DNA of 64,000 nt from CBDCRK01 sp965220955 (lineage in GTDB: Bacteria > Desulfobacterota > Binatia > Bin18 > CBDCRK01). The position numbers were made by a program, and so were the translations under genes. Under the pieces are notes generated by a model, which was given only the letters and a program-made list of their open reading frames with translations, did not search any database and was not told where the DNA came from. The stretch spans positions 348,872-412,871 of the forward strand of contig CBDCRK010000015.1 of assembly GCA_965220955.1 (NCBI GenBank), in the 5' to 3' direction. Positions 17,470-24,805 of this stretch are shown here, piece after piece (the stretch's first letter is position 1; the number at the start of each line of letters is the position of its first letter).

Positions 17470-20400
17470 TTACTCGGCTGCCTCTATGACCGCCGAGGGT
17501 GTGATGGTGTAGGCGAAAGATTCGCGGCTCCTGACGAGCAGCTTGGCAAACGGATCGCACACCCGAACTAGGCGCGGGTGGGGCGTGGCACAGTCGAAGA
17601 CAACGTAGAGCCAGTACTCATTGCGAAGATTGCAGGCCCTGGCCCACTCGTTCTCGCTCATCTCGACATTACCGGAGCTAGCGCGGCCCTTGACCTCGAT
17701 GGCTCGCTCTTCCGCAGGACGGCGGGACCTGAGGTCGAAGCCCGGCCAGTCGGTCAGTCCCGCACGCCGTGCGAGTTCGGGCCGGGAGACGTCCGTCACG
17801 TCGGCGTCGAAGCGCTCTTCGTATGCGGTGGCAACCTGCACCGCGATTGCTTCTACCTCGGCGTTGTAGCGCTCAACCTCCTCGGGACCCTGAGCGGGCA
17901 CCACGAGCGCATGAACAAGGAACTCGACTTCGCCGGCCCGGATGTGGTCCGCTTCAGCCTGCAATTCTGCGAGGCGGCGAGTGCGGGATGCCGTCAAGCT
18001 CCGCTGGCGTTCCTTAACCTTGGTCAGTTGCGCGTTCGCATACCGGTTCCCAGCGCGGGCCTTTTCGGTGAGGCGGGATCGGGCGGCCGCAAGCTCGGCG
18101 GTCTGAAAATCGAAGCCGCGGTTAACGAACTCCATGCGGGTGGGCAGATCGTCGAGCCGTCTCTGTCGATGGACTTGCGCGAGGTGCTCCATCACTTCCT
18201 CACGGGCAAAATTCTCGGCAACAAAAGCCATCACGCGAGCCCGCGTAGCGAGTGGCACCCGACTCGGGGTGAAGCCTTTGACTCCCCTTAGGAGAAGAAG
18301 ACGCTCGACCGGAGACTCCTCTACGGCACCGTCACTTGATTGGCGCAGCCCGACCAGTCGTGACTCAAGCAGCTTCGGGGCCGTTTCACCGTCACCGCGG
18401 TTATCCAACAGATCAGTCGCCCCTGTATTGGCTTGGCCGTACTGTTCGACGGAAACCAGTGCAATGTGGAACAGATACGCCTCGGTTGCATAAGGGTCGA
18501 TGAACACGGCGCCGCTCAGTCCGTCACGCCCGAAACGACCCAGAATCGAGGCCGAGATGCAGTCGAACACCGGCTCGCCGGGGTGCAGCCAGACCGCGTT
18601 TTCTCGGTTCGTTGGCTTGTACACAGTTAGCCGATCTCGTACTTCCTCGGAATACACCTCAAGTGCTGACAACAAGGCATCGGCCACACGGGGTCGGTTG
18701 GGCACCAACACGAACGTTTCTTCCAGATCTCCCTCAATTCTCAAGTCGAGCAGCGGCGCGGCTTTCTCCACAAAGCGGCGCACGTATCCAGGCAGAAGCC
18801 GGCGATAGTTTTCCTGCTCTGCCTCGTTGTTGAGATGAGCAAGTCTCCGGCGCACGTCGCCGCCTTCCCCAAAGAGCACACGCTCCTTCTGCTCGAGAGC
18901 CCGGACCTGCTCCTCCGTAAGATTGCCATCCAGCCGCTCAGCAGCAGTGTTGGCATCTCCAATGACAGCCTGCTCGAGATAGTCCCTCATGGATAATCCC
19001 TTGAACAGACGGCCAACCACGTCGAACACTTTGTCGGATTGAAGCTGCCGGCGCATCGCTTCTAGCTTGTCGAGCAATGTCTTCAGCACCCGTCCCTCGC
19101 GCGTGCCTCCGGCCACCAGATTGACAATGACCACCGGATCGTGCTCCTGGCCGTAGCGATGAATGCGGCCCATCCGCTGTTCGAGCCGCGCCGGGTTCCA
19201 GGGGATATCGTAGTTCACCATCAGCCAGCAGAACTGTAGATTGATGCCCTCGCCAGCGGCGTCGGTAGCTACCAAGTAGCTAGCCCCGCCTTCGGTCACG
19301 GGCCGGCGAAAAAACTCGACTAGTCGCTCTCGTTCCTGGTACGGCAGGCCACCATGGATCAGGGCGACCCGACCGGTGAAGCCAAGACCTTCAAGCCGGC
19401 GCACAAGGAACTCTGCCGTATCGCGGTGCTCCGTAAAAACAATGATCTTCTCGTTGATATATTTCGGATCGCGGAGTACTTCGCGCAGCTTCTCGAACTT
19501 GGATTCCTCGCCCGCTTCGAGCCGGTTCCGCGCCCTGTCGAGAAGTACCTCAACCTTGAGACGCTCTGCCTCGAGTTCGCTGAGGTTGACCGCGACGGTG
19601 CCGCCCAGGACCTTGTTCTCGAACTCCTCGTGTTGCTCGACATCGTCCTCACTTACGGCGTCCTCATCGGCGGTCCGCGTTTCGAAGGCGTCGTCGAGAT
19701 CGTCGAGGCGCCGTTGGTGGCGTGCGAGCTGTTCCTCGGTGAGTCGCCCGTTCCGAATGTCGTCAATCAGCCCTTCGAGTTTCTCTTTGCGACGCTCGAA
19801 GGAACGCATGAGGGCGTAGGTGGAGCTAGCGAGGCGCCGCTGGAAGACGCTCATTGCCAAACGAGCGGCGGATCGGTTCAAAACTCCAGCTCGGTTGTAG
19901 TAATACCGAATGTATTCCGTCGTTTCGTTGTAGAGTTCCTGTTCGCTTTCTCGACCTTGCGAGAGATCGTAGCTCAGTGTGTCGCAGTTTCGCTGTGGAT
20001 ACAGCGGAGAACCATCGAAATGGACCATCTCCTCCTTGGTCCGGCGGATGAAGTGTCTCCGCCGGGATTCACGGGGAAACGTATCGAAAGCGTTGCCCGT
20101 CGAGAGCGTGTCCGGCAGCAGCAGGCGCCACAGGAAGTAGTAGGGATCATCCTTTCCCATGTGCGGCGTCGCCGTTAACAGTAACAGATGTTGGGCCGAC
20201 CAGTGAAGCGACCAGGAGTCACCGTCTGACCCAGCGCCAGCTATGGCTTCCGCCAGCTTGTACCGATCCGTCTTGCGTATCCGGAAATCCGGCTGGCGAT
20301 CCGCGGACAGCTTGTGAGCCTCGTCGAAGACAACAAGGTCGTAGGCGTCGGTTTGCCGGTCTTTAAGGTGGCTGAACATGCGTTCCCCGGCCAAAGTGTC

Positions 20401-21075
20401 GATGCTGACGATGACTAGGTTGCTTTCGGATCCAAGGAAGGGATTGCCGGCTCGCGCGTCGGCGCCGCTGATGATGCGGAACGGCAGGCGAAACAGGATG
20501 CGCATTTCCCGCTCCCAGTTGCCGACCAGACCAGCCGGCGGCACAATGAGCACGCGACGGATGAGCCGGCGGGACAGCATCTCGCACACGTACAGGCCCG
20601 TCATGATCGTCTTACCAGCGCCCGCGTCGTCAGCCAGCAAAAATCGCAGGGGGGCCTGTTGCAGCATCTGCTCGTACACAGCAATGCGTTGATGCGGTAG
20701 CGGGTCGATCAACGACGTTTCCGTTGCGAACGCCGGATTGAAGAGATGACCATAGGCAAGGCGATGCGCCTCGGCGACGGCCGAGACAGCGTTCGGGTCG
20801 GCAGAAAAGTCCATGCTCGGCGGAGAGGTTGGCTCCTCGTCAGGAACAGCTTGCACGCCCTCAATCCTTTCCCTTGACTGCTTCTCAAGCTCGATGACGC
20901 GCCGCCAAGCCAGTTTGTTGGGACGAGACTGTCCGTTTTCCCACCGATTGACTGAGGCATAGGAAACACCAATGAGATCTGCGAACTGCGCTTGCGTCAG
21001 CCCCCTGGCACCTCGGGAGTTCTTGATCCTCTGCGGATAGTCGTTTGGTAGCTCGGCTGAAGTGACGAATGACAT
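17470..21075 (-). CDS. SNF2-family helicase with N-terminal XRE HTH and C-terminal DUF3883
   Basis: 1201 residues. Residues ~14-65 form a Cro/XRE-type helix-turn-helix (GLTQAQFADLIGVSYASVNRWENG). The helicase core has Walker A DDAGAGKTI (149-157), motif II VVFDEAHKLS, motif III LLTATPHMG and motif VI QRMGRIHRYGQ; a glutamate-rich spacer splits the two lobes. The C terminus is DUF3883 with IEVKGR near 1125, the ExK half of a nuclease-like fold. DUF3883 helicases are the motor of predicted defence loci with DUF1156 methylases and DUF499 ATPases. The HTH fusion suggests it may bind its own promoter, where a perfect 12-bp palindrome lies 73 bp upstream. First gene of the leftward array; intact. 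Confidence 0.88.
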   Translation of the reverse strand: MSFVTSAELPNDYPQRIKNSRGARGLTQAQFADLIGVSYASVNRWENGQSRPNKLAWRRVIELEKQSRERIEGVQAVPDEEPTSPPSMDFSADPNAVSAVAEAHRLAYGHLFNPAFATETSLIDPLPHQRIAVYEQMLQQAPLRFLLADDAGAGKTIMTGLYVCEMLSRRLIRRVLIVPPAGLVGNWEREMRILFRLPFRIISGADARAGNPFLGSESNLVIVSIDTLAGERMFSHLKDRQTDAYDLVVFDEAHKLSADRQPDFRIRKTDRYKLAEAIAGAGSDGDSWSLHWSAQHLLLLTATPHMGKDDPYYFLWRLLLPDTLSTGNAFDTFPRESRRRHFIRRTKEEMVHFDGSPLYPQRNCDTLSYDLSQGRESEQELYNETTEYIRYYYNRAGVLNRSAARLAMSVFQRRLASSTYALMRSFERRKEKLEGLIDDIRNGRLTEEQLARHQRRLDDLDDAFETRTADEDAVSEDDVEQHEEFENKVLGGTVAVNLSELEAERLKVEVLLDRARNRLEAGEESKFEKLREVLRDPKYINEKIIVFTEHRDTAEFLVRRLEGLGFTGRVALIHGGLPYQERERLVEFFRRPVTEGGASYLVATDAAGEGINLQFCWLMVNYDIPWNPARLEQRMGRIHRYGQEHDPVVIVNLVAGGTREGRVLKTLLDKLEAMRRQLQSDKVFDVVGRLFKGLSMRDYLEQAVIGDANTAAERLDGNLTEEQVRALEQKERVLFGEGGDVRRRLAHLNNEAEQENYRRLLPGYVRRFVEKAAPLLDLRIEGDLEETFVLVPNRPRVADALLSALEVYSEEVRDRLTVYKPTNRENAVWLHPGEPVFDCISASILGRFGRDGLSGAVFIDPYATEAYLFHIALVSVEQYGQANTGATDLLDNRGDGETAPKLLESRLVGLRQSSDGAVEESPVERLLLLRGVKGFTPSRVPLATRARVMAFVAENFAREEVMEHLAQVHRQRRLDDLPTRMEFVNRGFDFQTAELAAARSRLTEKARAGNRYANAQLTKVKERQRSLTASRTRRLAELQAEADHIRAGEVEFLVHALVVPAQGPEEVERYNAEVEAIAVQVATAYEERFDADVTDVSRPELARRAGLTDWPGFDLRSRRPAEERAIEVKGRASSGNVEMSENEWARACNLRNEYWLYVVFDCATPHPRLVRVCDPFAKLLVRSRESFAYTITPSAVIEAAE

Positions 21076-21160
21076 ATTTATATATATGTCTTATATATCA
21101 GTACACCGTAGTATACTCCATGATTGCGTGCATAACAACATCATATATAGCATATGCTAT
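21076..21160 (-). promoter_or_regulatory. AT-rich promoter/operator region of the helicase array
   Basis: The leader is strikingly AT-rich beside GC-rich genes. It contains TATACT (21111-21116, minus strand) as a candidate -10, a run of ATATAT/TATATA near the start codon, and the perfect palindrome TAGCATATGCTA at 21148-21159. The encoded helicase has an XRE-type HTH, so autoregulation here is plausible but unproven. Confidence 0.45.
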
Positions 21161-21295
21161 TTAAGACGTACCGAGCCAACAAAAGAGGCCGATTCTCGAG
21201 CCGAACTACAAGCCGGCAGCTCCACTTTATAGCGGTTTGCCTTTGAGTGGACATCAGAATTTGAGCAAGGTTGTGCTTTCCTATCACCACAAAGC

Positions 21296-21383
21296 GTAGG
21301 GGCGAATCTCGTATTCGCCGATCCGCCCGCGACCCTCCACAGTGGGCGATCACGTCGGGCAGGATGCCCGCGAGCGCCCCTAC
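21296..21383. repeat. 88-bp MITE-like element with 9-bp terminal inverted repeats
   Basis: GTAGGGGCG at 21296-21304 and CGCCCCTAC at 21375-21383 are perfect inverted ends. The interior has nested palindromic motifs (GCGAATCTCGTATTCGC). A second, one-ended relative starts at 56332 with the same opening GTAGGGGCGAAT..TATTCGCC. Confidence 0.7.
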
Positions 21384-21515
21384 AAAACAGGGAGCGGGAT
21401 CATCAACAGAGGCCTACCTAAATGAAAGATGCTATAATTACCGTGGGCGTTATTCCGGCCAGCAGCCGGATACACGTTAGCGCTGTTTGATGCGAGTTGT
21501 CTCGACTGTGTAGAC

Positions 21516-21686
21516 TCAGGTGAGTTCCCAGGTGCCATTCACCGCGGCCAGTACCAGCACGCGGAGGTAAAGGCTGCGACCGCCTGGGTGTAAGCCCTCC
21601 AGCCGGTCGATGGCGGGGAGTCGATTTTTGGGATCGTCGAAGGCAAGAATTTCCCCCGTACCAAGCAACACAGGGTAGTTCTCGTA
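21516..21686 (-). pseudogene. Gamma-glutamylcyclotransferase (GGCT-like) C-terminal fragment
   Basis: An open frame of about 56 codons without a start codon (preceded by TAG) reads LLGTGEILAFDDPKNRLPAI then DRLEGLHPGGRSLYLRVLV. These are the GEL...LDRLEG...Y.R block and ending of GGCT/AIG2-like proteins, which cleave gamma-glutamyl amino acids. The N-terminal catalytic YGTL region is absent. A relic trapped between the island cargo and the tRNA. Confidence 0.6.
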
Positions 21687-21781
21687 CTATTGTGCCCTTT
21701 GCTCAAAGAACTAGCAAAGTTTTGGCAGAGTCAAAGAAGGCTTATTGATAAACAATGTTCTGCTTATCTCTTAAGTACTTG

Positions 21782-21817
21782 ATTTTATAATGCCGAGAGC
21801 GAGACTCGAACTCGCAC
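21782..21817. repeat. Right attachment-site direct repeat, within tRNA-Leu 3' end
   Basis: Counterpart of 4438-4473 (34 of 36 identical, same orientation). It spans the last 27 bases of the tRNA gene and nine bases downstream. The acceptor and T-stem pairing is intact in this copy, so this is the functional tRNA. Confidence 0.8.
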
Positions 21818-21875
21818 GGGTTTTTGGCCCGGAGGATTTTGAGTCCTCTGCGTCTACCAATTCCGCCATCTCGGC
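21791..21875 (-). tRNA. tRNA-Leu (anticodon CAA)
   Basis: 85 bases fold as a class II tRNA. Acceptor GCCGAGA pairs with TCTCGGC and discriminator A; the D-arm contains GGTAGAC; the anticodon stem is GAGGA/TCCTC with loop CTCAAAA (anticodon at 21839-21841). There is a long variable arm GGGCC..GGG-type, and a T-arm GCGAG-TTCGAGT-CTCGC. CCA is not encoded. Its 3' end is the integration target of the island to its left. Confidence 0.95.
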
Positions 21876-21887
21876 CCATAAGTAAGA

Positions 21888-22160
21888 TCAATGGGTTAGA
21901 GTGGGTTGTTCCTCCTGAAGAGGGGTGACTGTCATTGTTTGCGCTGACAACCGTTTACTAAGCTTGTGAGCAGCCTCGCTTAAGTCCCCCTCACTTACAA
22001 TGTTATAGCGATCAAAGACATCTCTGGTCTTATGCCCGCTGATCCACATGGCCACTCTTTCCGGAATGCCTGCCCTTACCATGTTCCTCACGGCCGTTCT
22101 CCGAAAGTCATAGGGAATTTTACCCATAAGACCGGCTTCCTGGCAAGCCCGTTCCCATTT
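21888..22160 (-). pseudogene. Tyrosine recombinase (integrase) C-terminal fragment
   Basis: An open frame after a TGA reads WERACQEAGLMGKIPYDFRRTAVRNMVRAG. It then has ISGHKTRDVFDRYNIV, i.e. the second catalytic Arg (FRRT), the GH box and the nucleophile Tyr of phage-type integrases. The N-terminal arm-binding domain and first catalytic Arg are gone, so it is inactive. It lies 12 bp from the 5' end of tRNA-Leu, on the side opposite the island. It may be debris of another element or a rearranged end of the same one. Confidence 0.75.
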
Positions 22161-22273
22161 TCAAAGGATTTTGAAAATTCCTATGGCGGTTTTGGGTCTT
22201 CTGTTTAATTTGCCCCAACCCTGATGTACGAACTCCGCTATCCGTGCTATCTCGTTGCCGTAGGAGGATGAGT

Positions 22274-22723
22274 ATGGCCAAACCCGGTCGCATTCCAGCC
22301 CAAGATTACGCCGATATTCAAAATCTGTACGCCTATTACAATCTGTGCACCGATGCCGGTGATGCCGAGGGCTACGCGGCTTGCTTTACGCGCGATGGAG
22401 AGCTGTCGGTTCCCGCCTTGGACATGCAGGTCAAAGGCCACGATAATCTTCGCACCTTCAAACTGCGAGAGAAAGCGCAGCGCGGTGGGCGCTACCGGCG
22501 ACATTGGAATAGCGGGCTCTACCTGGAACCGATCGACGCCCACACCATCCGAGGCCGCTGCTACCTTCATGCCTACAACGGCGAGCCGCAACACCACCCG
22601 GAACTCGCCGACGTCGGTGTCTATGAGGACACGCTCATCAAAGAAGACGGCGAGTGGCGCTTCGCCAAGCGCATCGTCACAATGGATGCCAGCCGTTTTA
22701 CCCCCCCTCCGCCAGACGCCTAA
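22274..22723 (+). CDS. SnoaL/NTF2-like family protein
   Basis: 149 residues from ATG 22274; AGGAGG six bases upstream favours this start over the ATG at 22268, which abuts the ribosome site. Motifs: DYADIQNLYAYYNLCTDAGD, YAACFTRDGEL, and GEWRFAKRIVTMDAS at the end, the alpha+beta cone of the SnoaL_4/NTF2-like superfamily (small-molecule isomerase, dehydratase or binding proteins). Ten bp before the amidase start, so likely the same transcript and pathway. Substrate unknown. Confidence 0.8.
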   Translation: MAKPGRIPAQDYADIQNLYAYYNLCTDAGDAEGYAACFTRDGELSVPALDMQVKGHDNLRTFKLREKAQRGGRYRRHWNSGLYLEPIDAHTIRGRCYLHAYNGEPQHHPELADVGVYEDTLIKEDGEWRFAKRIVTMDASRFTPPPPDA

Positions 22724-22733
22724 GGAGTTGAGC

Positions 22734-24215
22734 ATGTACGAGGATCTAAGGGAAATGTCCGCTGGTGAATTGGCGGCGGCCATTGCTGCGCGTCAGCTCA
22801 GCGCCTCTGAGGCCGTGCAAGCCATGTTGGCGCAGATAGAGAGGTACAACCCAACCCTGAACGCCATTTGTACGCTTAATGAGCAAGCCAGGGCCGACGC
22901 TGAGGCGATCGATCGTCGTCTGGCGTCTGGCGAGCCAGCGCGTGCGCTCGAAGGCGTGCCGTTTGTGGTCAAGGACAATATCTTCACCAAGGGGCTGCGC
23001 ACAACGTTCGGGTCCAAGTTGCTTGAGCATGAGGTGCCGGAGGAAGACTCCATCTGCGTTGAGCGGCTCAGAGCCGCCGGGGGTGTCTTAATTGGCAAGA
23101 CCAATACGCCGGAGTTTGCCCATGATGTCAACACGACCAACGCGGTGTTCGGGACAACGCGCAATCCCTGGCAGGTGAACTGCACGGCTGGCGGCTCAAG
23201 CGGCGGCACCGGGTCTGCCCTGGCCGCGCGCATGGCCCCAATTGGCCTGGGCACGGACCTGGGAGGGTCGATTCGCATTCCCTGCGCCTTCAATGGCCTG
23301 AGCGGCATTCGGCCCGCTCCCGGACGAGTCGCCTTTTATCCCACCGAGTTCGGCTGGGATACTTTGGTGGCGCACGTGCAGGGACCCATGGCCCGCTGCG
23401 TTGCCGACGTGGGCCTGATGTTGAGCATTGTGGCCGGGCCGGATGATCGTGACCCAATGTCGTTGCCCGAGCAAGGACTCGATTTCGCGAAGGCGGCACG
23501 CGAGGTTAAGGCCTTGAGGGGTAAGCGGGTCGCCTTCAGTATCGATCTCAAGGGATTGGTGCCGGTGGAGCCGGAAGTTGAAGTGCTGACGCGCCAGGCG
23601 GCACAACAGTTTGAGGCCCTGGGCTGTGAGGTGAGGGAAGACTTTTTCGACACGTCGATGTTGAGAGAGATTATACACGGTACTCGTGGTTTCGGCATGA
23701 TTGGCCGCTACGCCGAGCGCTATGATCGCCATAAAGATCAGATGACGCCCCCGCTTTTGACACAAATTGAGGCAGCCTTCACGCTCGATGTACGCGACGT
23801 GACCCGGTCGGAGCGGCTGCGTACGGAGTATTGGCAGCAGGTGCGCCGTTTTCTTGCCCGGTACGACTACATCCTCACGCCAGCGTGCGGCGCGCCCGCG
23901 TTTCGCCTGGACCAGCCCTTGCCCACTGAGGTCGGTGGCCGCCAGGTCGAGCGGTATTATGACATCTTTCTGACCACCTACGCGTTCTCAGTCACGGGTC
24001 TACCGGCGATGGCGGTGCCCTGTGGCTTTACCCAAGCGGGTCTGCCGGTGGGATTGCAAATCGTTGGGCCGCGACTGCGCGAAGACCTGGTGTTGCAAGC
24101 AGCGGCGGCCTATGCCGCGGCTTGTCCGCAGCATTTTGGCCGGCCGGAGATTGACTTGACGGTGGCGGTGCCTTTGGATGACGTGTTCTCGAGTCCGGGT
24201 TTTGTGGTACGTTGA
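22734..24215 (+). CDS. Amidase (amidase signature family)
   Basis: 493 residues from ATG 22734 with AAGGAG upstream; the frame is open further back to 22353 but only as an antisense-like shadow of the previous gene. The catalytic triad is complete: K80 (PFVVKDN), cis-Ser S155 (AGGSSGGT) and nucleophile S179 (GGSIRIP). It hydrolyses a carboxamide to acid and ammonia in the cytosol. The C-terminal YAFSVTGLPAMAVPCGF is also family-typical. The companion NTF2-like protein suggests a small catabolic unit; GatA function is unlikely without gatB/gatC. Confidence 0.9.
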   Translation: MYEDLREMSAGELAAAIAARQLSASEAVQAMLAQIERYNPTLNAICTLNEQARADAEAIDRRLASGEPARALEGVPFVVKDNIFTKGLRTTFGSKLLEHEVPEEDSICVERLRAAGGVLIGKTNTPEFAHDVNTTNAVFGTTRNPWQVNCTAGGSSGGTGSALAARMAPIGLGTDLGGSIRIPCAFNGLSGIRPAPGRVAFYPTEFGWDTLVAHVQGPMARCVADVGLMLSIVAGPDDRDPMSLPEQGLDFAKAAREVKALRGKRVAFSIDLKGLVPVEPEVEVLTRQAAQQFEALGCEVREDFFDTSMLREIIHGTRGFGMIGRYAERYDRHKDQMTPPLLTQIEAAFTLDVRDVTRSERLRTEYWQQVRRFLARYDYILTPACGAPAFRLDQPLPTEVGGRQVERYYDIFLTTYAFSVTGLPAMAVPCGFTQAGLPVGLQIVGPRLREDLVLQAAAAYAAACPQHFGRPEIDLTVAVPLDDVFSSPGFVVR

Positions 24216-24249
24216 AGGATCGGGCCGCCTCAGCCGTTGAGAGAAATTC

Positions 24250-24290
24250 GGCAACAGTATCCGTTGCTTCGGCAGCAGTATCCGTTGCTA
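24250..24290. repeat. 21-bp tandem repeat, two units
   Basis: GGCAACAGTATCCGTTGCT at 24250 is followed 21 bases later by GGCAGCAGTATCCGTTGCT. CCAACAGTATCCGTT recurs near 28572, so this may be part of a dispersed sequence. Confidence 0.5.
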
Positions 24291-24410
24291 AGGGATGCCC
24301 AGATTGGGCTTGCAATAGTAAACGCACAATTTCCAACGGACTGCCCTGCCTACAATCCTGCGCTTAGCGGAGGAACAGCACCTTCCTATTCCGACAGGGC
24401 CTCAGCGGCT

Positions 24411-24497
24411 TCACAATGGAGGCGAAAAAGCTCTGGCATCGTCTTCGGGGATGCTGCCGACCAATAACACGGAACCCGACATGCGTGATTTCGCCAT
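24411..24497 (-). pseudogene. Possible MetE-like N-terminal relic
   Basis: A 28-codon frame from an ATG with GGAGGAAGG upstream reads ..SGSVLLVGSIPEDDARA. This resembles the VGSIP..DA start of cobalamin-independent methionine-synthase-like proteins. A frame change at the T-run then gives FRLHCEAAEALSE. Too short to be sure. Confidence 0.3.
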
Positions 24498-24683
24498 GAG
24501 TCCTTCCTCCTTAGCCCGCGGCTACCGCCCAGCGACCTCAGGCTAGACAGCGGAGAGCGTTCTCACGGTTGCGTAGGGAGATGATAGGGATGGCACAACA
24601 GGTTTGGACCGGCTCTTTCGGACCCTGTGAGCACGGCTGGCATGAGCCGCTTTGAGGATGAGGAGAAAGGGCGCGGAATTCAT

Positions 24684-24713
24684 CATAGTCCGGAGCGGTC
24701 GCTCCGGACTATG
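24684..24713. terminator. Perfect 14-bp stem palindrome, possible bidirectional terminator
   Basis: CATAGTCCGGAGCG (24684-24697), loop GT, then the exact inverse to 24713. It lies between converging genes, which suits a bidirectional terminator. No T-run follows on either strand, so a REP-like element is equally possible. Confidence 0.4.
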
Positions 24714-24805
24714 GCCGGATATAGGCCTGCAACCTGGACCTGTTTTTCTATTCTCTCGCTCTTCCTTACTGCAAACGGGCTAGGTCCCTATATGCTCTCC
24801 TAGAC

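Larger units (their letters stand above)
21161..21790. other. Region between the helicase and tRNA-Leu
   Basis: It holds an 88-bp TIR-bounded element (21296-21383), a gamma-glutamylcyclotransferase fragment (21516-21686) and the right attachment repeat. The rest shows no coding signal. Confidence 0.5.
4438..21817. mobile_element. tRNA-Leu genomic island (about 17.4 kb) carrying defence-type genes
   Basis: It is bounded by a 36-bp direct repeat (4438-4473 and 21782-21817) derived from the 3' end of tRNA-Leu. All recognisable genes inside read leftward. They comprise a helicase/methylase/ATPase system plus toxin-antitoxin and abortive-infection-type families, many in decay. No integrase gene is present between the repeats; a C-terminal fragment of a tyrosine recombinase lies just outside, next to the tRNA. 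The island therefore looks non-autonomous or fixed. Boundaries are inferred from the repeats; the empty site in a related genome would settle them. Confidence 0.72.
24216..24805. other. Intergenic region with repeats and a gene relic
   Basis: The convergent gap between the amidase and the Baeyer-Villiger enzyme. It holds a 21-bp tandem repeat (24250-24290, two units around CAGTATCCGTTGCT), a possible methyltransferase relic (24411-24497) and a strong 14-bp-stem palindrome (24684-24713). No intact gene is visible. Confidence 0.5.

Noticed and set aside
22353..22733. Long N-terminal extension of the amidase
   Set aside because: It reads through the NTF2-like gene in another frame; the ATG at 22734 has AAGGAG and matches amidase length.
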